Source of the DNA: Gnetum montanum
Lineage: Eukaryota; Streptophyta; Gnetopsida; Gnetales; Gnetaceae
NCBI GenBank assembly: GCA_015680685.1
Contig: MNCI01022611.1
Location: 63,112-127,111 of the forward strand
Reading direction: 5' to 3'
Length of the DNA stretch: 64,000 nucleotides
Position numbers and translations under genes: made by a program. Below are positions 12,022-23,045 of this stretch, piece by piece (position 1 is the stretch's first letter; each line of letters begins with the position of its first letter). The notes under the pieces were generated by a model, which saw only the letters and a program-made list of their open reading frames with translations, was not told the DNA's origin and ran no database searches.

Positions 12022-12648
12022 ACAAAAAAGTGTTCCCACTTCCTCAAACTTCTCACCGTCACAACTACCAACCCAAACTCATACTTTCCCCATGATGGCA
12101 TCTCATACTTTCATGCAAATCGCTGCTATTTACTGGACAAGAGAAACATAAATAAAAATGCTTGAAACGAGAACATTAGATTTACAATGGAATTAGGGAA
12201 TAACGACTTCCAATGTAGATAACAAAGACCGCTTCCAATTTTCTATTTAATAAGATATGTTCCAGTCCTCAGAAAGCCTCAAATATACGTGTTTCAGCAT
12301 GATTAACAACAAACAGCTGCGGCTGTCACCTAGCATTCGATTGCAATTCCACAGATAATAGCTCTTAAAAGGATACCCATATTTCCTGAAAAAATTTTTC
12401 AATAATACAACAATTCCTCGGGCAAAACTGGAATACATGAAAATTTATTGTCGTGGAACGGGATTACAAGAAAGCTAAATCTTCCAACATCCTGCTTCAC
12501 AATACAACTATTAAATCTGCTAACTGTTAATTCCAAGACATTCTCAAAAAAGGCAACGTAATCCCTCACAGCTTCACGCCTGAATTCCTAACTGTAAAAT
12601 AATGATCCAAAACTGGAAACCAAACAATCCCTTTGTACGACAAAGATT
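12022..12648 (-). other. Region downstream of RPL35, including probable 3' UTR
   Basis: The minus strand downstream of the RPL35 stop codon (12649) carries an AATAAA-type signal near 12445 (plus-strand TTTATT). The 3' UTR therefore probably ends within about 200-250 bases of the stop. No other gene was seen. The 63-codon minus-strand frame at 12247-12438 is not supported. Confidence 0.4.
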
Positions 12649-14534
12649 CTAGACCTTAATAGCATACTTCCTCATTGGAAAGTTCATTTCTTTCTTCTTT
12701 TGTCTCTCTGTCTTCAGAGACAACTGAAAAATAAAACAAGCATTGTCAAGGAACAAAAATAATGTGAAAAGCTATTTGTAAATGTATTTGAAATTGATAA
12801 CTAAAGTCAAACCTATAAAATAAAAAGTAATCTACAGAATCTAGAATGCATGTTAGAATCTAACAACTATATTGAAACCGTACGTCTCAAACAGGTATCT
12901 ATTCGTGTGCTGTGCAAAGCACATTAGCGTAGGCTCTACACTTAATGGAATGAACCAATACCGAATGACCGTAACTCTTCCATATTGTTATGCATTTAAA
13001 AATCCAAAAATTCATTTTGAGATCTTCAACCCTATGTGCCTGGCAAACACATTGTAAGGCATTCTGGAATGTTTCAAATAAGTACAAATTGTTACAGCTG
13101 TAGTGGCAATTTTATTACTCATCTACTGTTGTCTGTAACAAGAGAATTGATAGAGTATATGCTGAAAGCTATTCATGAAACATCTGCTTATTCCCAGTTC
13201 CTAAAAATTATCAAAAGGACTAACTATTTAAGATACAAGAAATAAAGAAAGTGAACAAACTGACAGAGACAATACCATTGAAGCAAGGATTGTAAGACAG
13301 CAGAGTCTTAATCTGATTGTAGAAAGGCATGTATCTCTATCATAGATTTTACGAAGCAATGGTTAGACAGCCATACTATATGGGGCAAGGTGACGTCTAT
13401 CAGAACCACCAAAGAATCGCATATCAACAAAATCTGACTAAGGAAAATTTTAGTATCAAAAAAACCAACTCGCTACAAACAAACTTTAGACTAATATACT
13501 GATGACTGATATCATCCCATGATAGATTTTGATTTATTTAAACGTTATATCAATTTATTGTTCAAATGACAAAGAAGAAACATTCTAACCAATGTTGCCT
13601 ACTCAACGTTTCAAAAACCGGGAGATTCTGTTTGCAATGGATAGTAATAGGAGTTGCAAACTTGACATGTAGAGCAAATACCTTTAACAAAAATGCATTC
13701 GGTGCTCATTTTTTCCTGCCAGTATGCATACAACGCTAATAATACTATTCATCCACACAATCCGGAAAGACAATTCAAATACGGAAAAGTCATTAATTGT
13801 GCACAAAAAATCAGAGAACCCGCACGCTTGATAAAATGAACTAAAAACTGGCATGTTTCTCGTTATTGAAAAGAAAATCGCAACTGGCTAAAACCTGGAA
13901 ATGCTTGGAGAGGCCTTAAAATACCGCATTGATAATTAAAATCAAGAAACAATCAAATAATCAAAGCACCTGGTACTTGGAAAGACGACGCCTGATGGCG
14001 CGGGTCTTCTTAGGGCGCAGATCGAGAGGTAAGTACTTCTTCTTCTTGTAGGCTTCCCTGAGAGCGGCTTTCTGGTTCTGAGAAATCACCGTCAAAACCT
14101 GTGCGATCGACTTCCTCACAACCTTGCTGAGGAAAAGAAAATTGATTAAAAAACCAATCATACATCAATAGAATCTACTACCGGGCAAGTCACAAGAAAA
14201 GAAGGTTTCAAAATCTGCATGAATCCAGAGCTAGCAAATAAATGCTGGAAAACCAAATGTCTATATGAAAAATGAGATAAAATTGAAAGGGAAACAAAAA
14301 CGCACATCTTGGAAAGCTTGTTCTGGGCTCCGCCGGTGACCTTGGCAACCCTGAGGAGGGCGAGCTCGCCCTTGAGCTCCTTGAGTTGGTTGAAAAGCTC
14401 CTGCTTGCTCTTGGGCCTCAACTCATGAACCTTAATCCTCGCTGACATTAACACAAAAACAAATCAAAACCACGAATAATGAAATCTTCGTCGGCCTAAG
14501 ATTCAATGACATCAACATGAATTTCCTTACCCAT
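12649..14534 (-). CDS. RPL35: 60S ribosomal protein L35 (uL29), four coding exons
   Basis: This is a component of the large cytosolic ribosomal subunit (uL29), located near the peptide exit tunnel. The coding exons on the minus strand are 14534-14531 (ATGG), 14441-14306, 14126-13970 and 12723-12649. Joined they give 372 nt, or 123 residues plus TAG, the usual length for plant L35. Introns are GT-AG: GTAAGG..GTCAG, GTGCGT..CTCAG and GTGCTT..TTCAG. Diagnostic segments are [10 protein letters not shown] at the start, [15 protein letters not shown] (exon 2), [14 protein letters not shown] and [19 protein letters not shown] (exon 3), and [10 protein letters not shown] at the end. The phases fit exactly: exon 2 ends in AT and exon 3 begins with C, restoring the Ile codon of SKIKVV. 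No stop or frameshift is present, so the gene looks functional, in contrast to everything around it. Only expression and copy number remain unknown. Confidence 0.97.
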
Positions 14535-14670
14535 TGCTGAAACTCTGTTACTCCTGCTGCTGCTGCCGCCAACAACGAATTGTCCCCCACCTGCGCACGA
14601 TACAAGCTCACCTGGGAAAACAAAAACCCTAACCGCAGAAAAGGGTTTTAACCAGGTTTGTCAGGGTTTA
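14535..14670 (-). promoter_or_regulatory. RPL35: RPL35 5' UTR and telo-box promoter region
   Basis: Directly upstream of the start codon the plus strand shows AAACCCTAA at 14624-14632, AGGGTTTT at 14642-14649 and AGGGTTTA at 14663-14670. These are telo-box-like elements, which are characteristic of plant ribosomal-protein promoters. A purine/GCA-rich leader (GGCGGCAGCAGCAGCAGG on the minus strand) lies between them and the ATG. The transcription start is not determinable by eye, and a leader intron is possible. Confidence 0.65.
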
Positions 14671-15180
14671 CAGTCAAAAACTAAATAAACAAGGAACATC
14701 CAGCGTTTAGCTGGGATTAGTAGTGCTTTAGCATTTTGAAGCTCTTGTCATAGTAGTTTGGTTACCCAGAGGTGTCTTAATTGGTTAGTTTATTGTTTAA
14801 TAAGGATTTGTAAATAATAAGTTTTTAATTCAAGATCTTCTATTGTTGGATCTTTACATATAATTTGTTGAATCACTATCAATAAAGTTATTCTTGGTGA
14901 GTAGATGCTTCATTTCATTGTATTTAGAATTATCTTGGAAGCTTGGTGTGCAATTATTTTCTAGCAATCATAGCATAACTATGACTTCTCTTTAGGTGTC
15001 AAATACCAAATTTTCAAAGATGTCGCTTGTCAACTACAACTTCAAACAAAAAAGCTCTTATTGAAAGTTGAACAATTAATTTGTTTTTTACAATATTAAT
15101 TTTTTTGTTTTGTTTTTGAGGATCAAGGATAGGAAGCTTTCAACTTCTATTGCTATTTGTTCTTTATCTTGATTGATGTA
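14671..15180. other. Upstream flank of RPL35, no gene
   Basis: AT-rich sequence with no coding or RNA feature recognised. It would hold distal promoter sequence of RPL35 and the left flank of a SINE insertion. Confidence 0.4.
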
Positions 15181-15353
15181 TTTTTTTTTATTTTTTTTTG
15201 TTAGAAAAGGGATGTTGAAACTTGAAATAATTGAAACATAGGTACATCATAAGATTTACATTAGTTTATAACTTAGTGCTACCTAGTAGAATTGAACCTA
15301 TGACCTAGGGTTACTAGGCTAAGACCTGTACTATTAGGCTAACATCTCATTGT
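15181..15353 (-). mobile_element. tRNA-derived SINE, minus orientation, with A-rich tail
   Basis: On the minus strand an A-box-like GTTAGCCTAATAG (15343-15331) is followed about 45 bases on by a B-box-like AGGTTCAATTCTA (15299-15287), the layout of an internal RNA polymerase III promoter. The 3' end is A-rich, seen as the T-run at 15181-15199. A second copy on the plus strand at 15597 shares the TTAGCCTA.TAGTA, box-B and TAAGTTA words, which supports a real SINE family. Target-site duplications were not found by eye. Confidence 0.6.
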
Positions 15354-15596
15354 TAGAGAAAGTTTTCTCCTTCTCTGTACAAGAAATCCTTTAGTAACAA
15401 ATGAAAACCCATGAGAACATTTCCAAATAAGGCCAAGTCTAATCCTTTTCCTACCCCAGAGGGGAAGTTTTTCATGATTTCTTATAAGGATAAAAACTTG
15501 AAAAGATATCTCCAAAACTAGTGGGCTTTTTCTTTAAACTCTCTCTTCGATGAATTAACTCTAATTAAAAAAAATCCATAATTTGTTTAATCAACA

Positions 15597-15730
15597 ATGA
15601 CATGTTAGCCTAGTAGTAAGACACTTGATTTGAAAGCTCTAAGTCACGAGTTTGATTCTGGTTAGCAATGCTAAGTTACAAAGTTCTCATTGAATTATTA
15701 AACTTAGGGTGTACTTATATTATTATTATT
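15597..15730 (+). mobile_element. tRNA-derived SINE, plus orientation
   Basis: The A-box-like GTTAGCCTAGTA starts at 15604 and the B-box-like GTTTGATTCTGG lies at 15650-15661, followed by TTAGCAATGCTAAGTTAC. The copy at 15181-15353 carries the same elements in the opposite direction. The 3' end runs into TATTATTATTATT. Box A and box B are both close to pol III consensus; the B box has TTTGA for TTCGA, a CpG-type change. Confidence 0.6.
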
Positions 15731-15959
15731 TCATTTGGACTCGAAAGTGTTTGAAGTTTTGTTGATCTCAAGTGTTTCTTGTGAAGTTATTAAGGTAGAT
15801 TATTGCTATTATTATTATTATTATGAGGAATGATCTAAAGATGGAGAATACTAACATCTATCAAACTATAATGACTATGAAGGATTTTGAATCTTCTAAT
15901 TTTGTTTTACCTAATGATTTATATAAATCTCTATTAAATGATATCACTTCTCATTATAT

Positions 15960-17960
15960 ATTTCTATAGATTATTGGATTTATTCACCTAAATATAGGTT
16001 TTACTTTGATAATTCAAGCTATTCTTGAATGCTATGGAATGAATGTTTTACATGCTCGCTATTTTTCCAAATCTTTTTTGCTTGTTGAACTTGGCAATTT
16101 TGAAATAGTTGAAAAATCCTTAAATCTTAAATTTTTTATGGATTAGTGCAATACTTTTATTACTTGAGAATGGAAAGTCAATTTTGATCCCTATTCTTCT
16201 AATTATTCTAAAATATTATGGAAAAATCTCAAATTCTTCGCCTTGTGCATTTCCAAATTTTATCTCGTACTTCTAAGTTAAAGTTGGATACTAATCAATT
16301 GTTTTATTGTTTATAGCCTTGGAGCAGATACACCAACTTGTGCACTCCTCCCAATCTCGATCTGCTACATCGGAGTGTGTTATCATAATTTTGAGCATTT
16401 TGAGCTCTTTGTTGTTCTCGCAGTTCTTTTGGATTCCCAGCATTAGGTTGCTCTTTGGAATGTACTCCCACTCCCTAAGAAGGATTAAGTTTTAAGATGT
16501 TTTCTTTCATCATCCACATTTGTCATTGTTCTTCTCCCTATTTATCCATTAATATGTTCAGATGTAGATCATGTNAATTTTTCTCATATTTTTCAAAATG
16601 TTGAAAGCATGATTATTGGCAGCATTGGCACAATGCTCAAAATAGAGTCAAAAACATTACTAAATGGTGTACAATGGACATATTATTTTGTAATGATTGA
16701 TTTATAGTAGGGGAAAACAAAATTAAAACTAAAGGGTAGTAATTAGTGTTTTCCCCAAAAGATTACATACTATAATTTTTGAGGATGTTGCACCTACTAT
16801 TGTTGTAAAGGCTATGTTATTAGGATTTATCCTATTTTTAATAAAAATGTTGTTCGTGATGAAAACAAACAACAATTTGTAGAAAGGCATATAATAAAAA
16901 TTTTCAACAGGCAAAAATAAAATCTTCTTCAACGAGTTCTTAATCTTTTACTAATACTTTTAAATTGGAAGTTGCTCATAAACTCTTGATATTTAAAGAG
17001 AATTCCTTGTTAGAAAAAAAAATTAGCAGGGACTAGCAATGAAAGCAGTGATGCTTATAGATTTTGTTTAGTACACCCTAAAAAGAAGAGGACTCTAGAT
17101 ATTGATTTCAATTAAAAAATCCCTAAAGTACCTCATTCTCTCTCTACTTCTACTACTATTCCAAATGTTTTCTCATTAGGCAATGCTTTTTCATCCATTA
17201 GTGATATGGATCATGAGACAAATGCTAAAAAATCAAGGATGGGGTCTCCTTCCCCAAATCTCAATTTTAGTTTTATTGGAATGTTTAGGGCCATTCTAAT
17301 AAGTCTTAAGTAAAGATTGCTAAGGAGTATCTTTTGAACTAACATTTATCTCCAAAATTTTTTTCTTGCAAGAGATAAAGATTTTAGTTCATGATATTAG
17401 TTTTGTCGGTAAATGTATTTTAAAAACCTATAATGTTTTCTTTTTGTTGCTCATAAAGTTAATAAAGAAGGTGTTCCTATTCTAGTGAATAAAAATTAAA
17501 CTAGAAAAGTTTTAAATTTTGTCTCTAATAACCTTGGAAGAGCTATTTGGATTACTTGTCATCATGAAAGAGAAGAATTTGGGATTTGTAATATTTCTGC
17601 TCCTAATAATTCAAAATATCAATGAGAGGTTTGAAAATATCTTCTATATCTACCTAAAGTTCCTTAGATCATTAAAGGTAATTTCAATATGGTTGAAAGT
17701 TATTTAGAAAAACTTGGTGATCTTCCTCCTAATATGCCTTCCCAAGAAAAAGAAGATCAATGTAATTTTAAAGAAAAATATTTAATTTTTTTTATGTTAG
17801 CTCTTTATTCTTACATCATTCAAATAAGAATCATTATACTTTGTGTATTTATAAGTAAGGAACTAATAGAATTTGAAGGGATTTCAAGTAGTAAAAGAAT
17901 TACTGGTTTATCTTGAATTTATAAAGAATAAACTAATAAAATCTATATTTTTAAAAATCA
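15960..17960 (+). pseudogene. L1-type LINE remnant (DUF4283-like part and endonuclease)
   Basis: At 16000-16220 the sequence is clearly related to 8160-8370 and reads as a DUF4283-like ORF1 segment (LGNFEIVEKSLNLKF, then EWKV.FDP). At 17515-17720 it reads as a LINE endonuclease: FVSNNLGRAIWITCHH, ICNISAPNNSKYQ, then VP.IIKGNFNMVES, which corresponds to the family's W(I)..GDFN(M) motif with Asp replaced by Asn. Three stops in that stretch fall where Trp is expected. Between the two parts a low-complexity Ser-rich stretch (17130-17280) suits the ORF1/ORF2 region. No reverse transcriptase follows before 18000, so the copy is interrupted or 3'-deleted. One ambiguous base lies at 16575. Confidence 0.65.
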
Positions 17961-18905
17961 TAGGAAGTTCTCTACGATTTGGAAAAATGAAGTACTATGA
18001 AAGATATGCAAAAGTTGAGGTTATGTTATATTCTTTTCAATCTATCAAAATTATAGCAATTCTAGTAGTGAATCTTTGAGACATGATAACTCACAAATTG
18101 CTATGTTTCTAATATCAAAATCTTAACTAAACCTTCCCACATATATTAGCTTTCAAATAAATCTAATATCATAACAAAACACTGTACGATGAAGGAGAAA
18201 TAATCTACTCATTGACTATCATTTATTCTGGCAAAAATTCAAGATTCAGAAAATTTGCCAAATTATAAAGGTAATTTCTTTCAAAACGTAATAGATATTA
18301 AATTGAAATTTTAGCTTCACATAGCCACCTATTCTAGCTTTCTAATAAATTTAGAATCACTAAAAAATGTAGTGGAATGATTGAGATATAATCAAAATAG
18401 TGAATGTCCTCAATTCTAACTATTCAACATTAAATATTGAGTAAATAATGATAAATGATGTTGATGAATTGGTCCATTGATAAAATATTGATGAATTGAT
18501 GATGAAATAGTCAAATTCTTGCTAAAATTATATTCATGATTCCATGATATAAATTTTCAAGAGATTTCTTAGATATATATATGTGACAAGTGGGGCAAAG
18601 TTTACTAACAATAATACAATATAGCCCTAATGACAAAAAAAACTTTAAAAATGATATATATATATATATAACAAAAAAAATCCTATTATATAATAAAAAT
18701 AAAAAATTATTGTCTTTTACTCTATAAAGTCAACATAATTTATTGTTGACTATATAAATTTTACATCTCTAATGTTTCCTTTTAGAAACATGTAAATAAA
18801 ATAGAAGTGCATATAGATGTTACTTCGTTAGACCATTTTCCTATCAGTATTTTTCTCTCCAAAATTAATTCTACCATATTTTAAAAGTAGGATCATTTTC
18901 ATATG
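17961..18905. other. AT-rich intergenic with an AT microsatellite
   Basis: No gene was recognised. An (AT)n microsatellite occurs around 18653-18670. The stretch ends at the target site (atatg, 18901-18905) of solo LTR D. Confidence 0.5.
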
Positions 18906-19286
18906 TGATGAGTCATGATTTGATCTGCTTCGATATCGTAGCCTCGATATCGGATACATGATATCAGGTCCCGAGAAACGATGTCAAATATCTGATATCG
19001 TCTCCTTCGTGCTAGCCTATAAATACAACACTTGGGTGCATGGTTGGGGGATAATTTCAGTTTCAGTTTTCAATTAGCTTTTTCATAGATTGTTGATTTC
19101 CAGTTCTATTATTCCTAGTGCATGCCCATAGTGTGATGTTTGTGATTATATAGCATTCTTATTTGAGTGTGACGTATTTGGACATATTACATGACTAGAA
19201 ATAAAGATTGGGATTACTTCCATCATTACATCATCCACTTAGATTATTATTTCTTTCAATTGTTTAATTGTTTATTATTTTTCTTA

Positions 19287-20084
19287 TGATGGGATGCAAT
19301 ATCACACCCCCTACGATATCGCATATGCGATATCGTAGTTCGCCACAATGTCTATAAATAAGAAGCGGCTCTCCCTTGTTTCACAATTAGGAGTTAGATT
19401 GTAGCAAAGCTCTGGTAGTTGGATCCCTCCAGAGATAGATTATTTTCCCGTGTCTACCCGCAGTGTGATGAATGTAATTGTACAGCATCCTTTATTCGAG
19501 TGTGACGTACTTGGACACACACATGACCGGCAATAAAGATCGAGATTACTTCATCATTGCAGCATTCACTTTGTTTATTTATTTATTTAATTGTTATTTA
19601 CTGCTTTCCTAATTAGTCTCTCTCACCCTTATCTCCTAGCAACGTGGAATGAGTACGACTTGATTACGAGCATTTAAGTGTGACTACTTGGTAACCCAAT
19701 GGCATACCAGGATCTGTGCTTGGTAATCCCAGTGGTAGTCGTGCACGAAGTCCAAGATGTGTACAGATGATCAAGGAATGGATGCTCATCGCACTTAGGC
19801 TAGATTAGATCTTCTTACTCTTTCCCTCCTAGCTTAGCTTAGTTAATATTATTTTCCACTATCTTCAGGAGTAGCGGTTAGATTAGGAACCCATCATACA
19901 CCTCACTCTAGACTAAACCACACGTGACAAATATAATATTAGTCTAGGTGGAAAGATAGCGAACTGCAACCTAAGGCTAACTATCTAGGTGCCACAACTA
20001 GTCCGTCTGCAAAGTTCGACCTTATCGTGCGTGAAAATGCTCGTATTCGTATGGTTGAGTGTAGGGGTACCTCGCCACTCATCA
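19287..20084 (+). repeat. 5' LTR of element C
   Basis: Starts TGATGGGATGCAATATC and ends CCACTCATCA. U3 contains ACGATATCGCATATGCGATATCG-type palindromes near 19312-19338 and a CTATAAATAAGAAG TATA box near 19350. AATAAAGATCGAG lies near 19533. The U5 tail ends GTAGGGGTACCTCGCCACTC as in the other family members. Confidence 0.9.
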
Positions 20085-20085
20085 T

Positions 20086-20103
20086 TGGCGCCGTTGCCAG
20101 GGA
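20086..20103 (+). other. Primer binding site of element C, tRNA-Asp type
   Basis: TGGCGCCGTTGCCAGGGA starts one base after the LTR end. It is complementary to the 3' end of plant tRNA-Asp (TCCCCGGCAACGGCGCCA) except for one position. This PBS is usual in the Athila and Tat lineages of Ty3/gypsy. Confidence 0.85.
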
Positions 20104-20215
20104 CGGTGCTAGTTATCTAGATTAGTTATATCATACAAGGTCGCTATAAAGAACTTAATGATATATCTCTTAGAAAGAAGTAATTATAAAAAGTCACATA
20201 AATTCACACATAACA

Positions 20216-22064
20216 ATGCCTGTCCTATAAGATTACAATAATGCCACACTTAGTGAGGAAGTTCATTGGAGAACCAACGAACTATATGACGATGAAGATT
20301 GGAGTATACAACCAAAAGTAAAATGAACAAAAACAACGTCATTGCAACATATGAAGACATAACTTACCTGATGATGATGAACCCCCACTAGCCACTACAA
20401 GTTTAACGCAAATACAGAAGGCTATTCGAATCTCATGTAGGCATCGTAAACAGAGCTATCTACCCAGGCTCGATTTAAACAACTTCCCTACTTTTTTAGG
20501 AGGCTATGACTTAGATTTGCATCAACATTTACAAGCCTTCTAGGATGCCTGCACATGGAATAACATTGATAANNNNNNNNNNNNNNNNNNNNNNNNNNNN
20601 NNNNNNNNNNNNNNNNNNNNNNNNNNNNNNNNNNNNNNNNNNNNNNNNNNNNNNNNNNNNNNNNNNNNNNNNNNNNNNNNNNNNNNNNNNNNNNNNNNNN
20701 NNNNNNNNNNNNNNNNNNNNNNNNNNNNNNNNNNNNNNNNNNNNNNNNNNNNNNNNNNNNNNNNNNNNNNNNNNNNNNNNNNNNNNNNNNNNNNNNNNNN
20801 NNNNNNNNNNNNNNNNNNNNNNNNAAAAAGTATGGTATAGATCGTTAAAACCAAATTCAATATGATGTTGGTTAACAATGGTAGAAGTCTTTAACGAAAA
20901 ATATCAAACCTATGCAAGAGTGTCAGCCTTGAGGAAACAAATCCCAGAGTGGAAACAAGCACAACATGAACCCTTGGACATGGCCTTGGAAAGATATTAC
21001 GCATTCAACAATTGCAAATGATGTTGATTAGTGCAGGGGGGTTGCTATATATATATATTTAAACAACTGTCCAGGCCATGGGTTCTCCGAGAGGAGGCTA
21101 ATGTACCATATTGTTGATGGGCTACGTAATAAAACAAGAGAAACCTTAGGAATGTATGCCCAAGGTCAACTATATGCCCTACAAATCCATAATGTCCAAG
21201 AGCTTATTAAATGGGTAGCAAAAGAAGAAGGAGAAATGACTAGATGGGAGAGTGTTGAAAAACATCAACGGGACCAAAATCTTAACTCAACAAAGGTCCA
21301 TGATCATAAAGAGGAGAAATCAACCAATATCAAGGTGGAAACATCATCTTTGCCAATACAACAAACATTAGAAGAAGCTGAGGCAAGGATCANAGACAAT
21401 GCACTTTTTCTCACCACAATACAATTCTTCACAATACTATCAACCCATGCCTCCAACACAACCACCACCTTGCACACCTTATACTCCTCCTAACTTTCAA
21501 CATTCTCATCCTTTCCCTTCTTATACATCGCCACCAACTATTCCTAAGGTGCCTACACCACCACAACAACCCATGAACAACACTTGTGCTACTACTACTA
21601 ACAGTAATGCAAAGCCTCCTTAACATCAAAAGTGTCCTTTCTTTAAATACGACCGTAAGAAGGGACAACATAATTCAGAGGCCACTGCATCTTCCAACTC
21701 AGCACAAGCCCCACACGGTAGTGCACCCTTACCTTCGAATCCAACTCCTCATGTAACTTCATTAGGGCCACCAACAAACACTCCAACAACCATACGACCC
21801 AATGAACACAACCATGGGAGGCATCATCCTAATCCTTGCATACCACCTAACGGTCCTAAATATCATAGTGGGTTAACTCGTTATCTGGGAACTACATCAT
21901 ACAAATTGCCCCACTATGCTCATTATAATCAAGTGTGTGAACCCCGAGGGGATAAATATGATCAAGCCCCAATACTTCCAACATGCAAGGATCCTCATCT
22001 TCCATTTATTAATCCTTGTCATGCTCAACCGATTAGTTATGGGGGATATCCCCCATTTCAATAA
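20216..22064 (+). pseudogene. gag of element C, broken
   Basis: A capsid-like region begins near 20466 (LDLNNFPTFLGGYDLDLHQH), matching element B's MNNIPRFEGGYN.DLQTH. After the gap it resumes with WYRSLKPNSI and VEVFNEKYQTYARV (20826-20920), then CPGHG and the open frame 21101-21493 (HIVDGLRNKTRETLG). A proline-rich tract (about 21399-21620) and a weakened knuckle (CPFFKYDRKKG) follow, then a Pro/His-rich end. There are frameshifts, stops and an inserted segment of about 50 bp near 21018 containing (TA)n. Gag would form the cytoplasmic particle. This copy cannot make a full-length protein. Confidence 0.8.
20573..20824. other. Assembly gap (252 N) inside gag of element C
   Basis: By comparison with gag of element B, only about 18-20 codons are missing between the flanking coding segments. 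The gap length is therefore probably an estimate larger than the true distance. Frames spanning it are meaningless. Confidence 0.95.
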
Positions 22065-22550
22065 CAAGCAGGATTAATAAATATTTTTCATTTTCTTTAA
22101 TTTTACAATTTTTTGTTTCATCTTTTTATCTTTTTGTGTTTTTGTAAGTAATCTCATCTACAAATAAAACACTCATGTGGATCGTTGGTTGAGGTGTGTT
22201 CTACGTTATTAAGTCATGAGTGATCAATTATTTGGAACGGTGAGCCCATTGCACCCACTCATCCATTCTACAAATAAAGAGGTTCTATTCAAGGGTACAG
22301 TGATATTCTTGACATTTTTAAAACTTAAAATTAATTTTATGTTCATTGTACCTAGAATGAAGAAGGATGAACCAAGAGGGAATGATTAGGGTGTGACATC
22401 AAGGGGACTTGCAGATTCTCTTTGGTGACGTCTGTGGGAGTTATCGTGCAATATGGTCATACTAAGATCCTTGTACATCTAATGAAAATGGGAGTAAGAG
22501 TAATCAAAAGGGCACTCGAAAATCCAATGCTATTCTAGGGGTTCCCAGCT
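22065..22550 (+). other. Non-coding spacer of element C
   Basis: This stretch lies between gag and the accessory module. It includes GGGTGTGACATCAAGGGGAC (from about 22389), which also occurs in E (34325) and, reversed, in B (about 47115). The spacer is therefore a shared family segment with no open reading frame of note. Confidence 0.6.
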
Positions 22551-23045
22551 GCCTATAAATAGGTGACCCCCCCCCCCCCCCCCCCCCNACTTAGCATCAT
22601 TTTCTCATTCACACGGGGGGAGTTTTTGAAATTTTTCTCTGCGACTTGCGATTGCGTGACCCTTGTTTTTCTCACTTGATCTCGCTCACTAGTGCTTCGA
22701 TTTTTACGTTGTTTGAACTTGTTTGAACCAAGAGTGTTAAGCTTAGTTGTGGGGAAGAGACACTTGTTGAAAAGTGCCTAACTTTTTTGAAATTTACCAT
22801 CGCCCAAAGGACATCAATTAGGGTAATTAACTTTAACACTTAGAATAATTGTGCCTAAAAATCATATAATCCTTAGGTATACCAGGAAATTAAAATATGG
22901 AAACCACCTAAGTCACAAGACCCATTATTACAGCCTTTTGGGTACTATCACATGTGATAACATAAGATCTTTAATTAAGGCAAGTAGTAAGGTATAACTT
23001 AACTTCAAAAACAACCTTACTGACTCTTGGCCCATGTGATTGCAG
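22551..23045 (+). promoter_or_regulatory. Internal TATA, G-run and putative intron before the accessory ORF of element C
   Basis: A TATA box CCTATAAATAGG lies at 22552-22563, followed by a 20-or-more C tract with one N (22567-22588). About 190 bases later comes TTAGTTGTGGGGAAGAG (about 22742), resembling the element's own PPT. A candidate donor GGGTAATTAA (GT at 22823) and the acceptor TGTGATTGCAG ending at 23045 bracket 223 bases, with CTGAC near 23019 as a branch-point candidate. The acceptor abuts the ATG of the accessory ORF. Elements A and B have the same order of signals. Promoter and splicing activity are inferred. Confidence 0.5.

Noticed and set aside
11837-12151. 104-codon Pro/Thr/Lys-rich frame as a gene
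   Set aside because: It is open only because the minisatellite unit is a multiple of three and free of stops; flanks do not support a gene.
12872-13245. Overlapping open frames on both strands
   Set aside because: They lie inside the third intron of RPL35 and have no family resemblance.
18906-19286. Partner 5' LTR of element C
   Set aside because: The atatg duplication pairs 18906 with 27280, and C has its own LTR pair and duplication, so this is half of an older solo LTR.
20540-20878. Open frames of 106-112 codons on both strands
   Set aside because: They consist of gap Ns; only a few flanking codons are real.
21429-21671. Arg/Trp-rich minus-strand frame
   Set aside because: It is the antisense of the proline-rich gag segment.
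22567-22588. Long C tract as a functional signal
   Set aside because: A homopolymer with an adjacent N; its length is unreliable. Only the surrounding TATA and later G-run were used.
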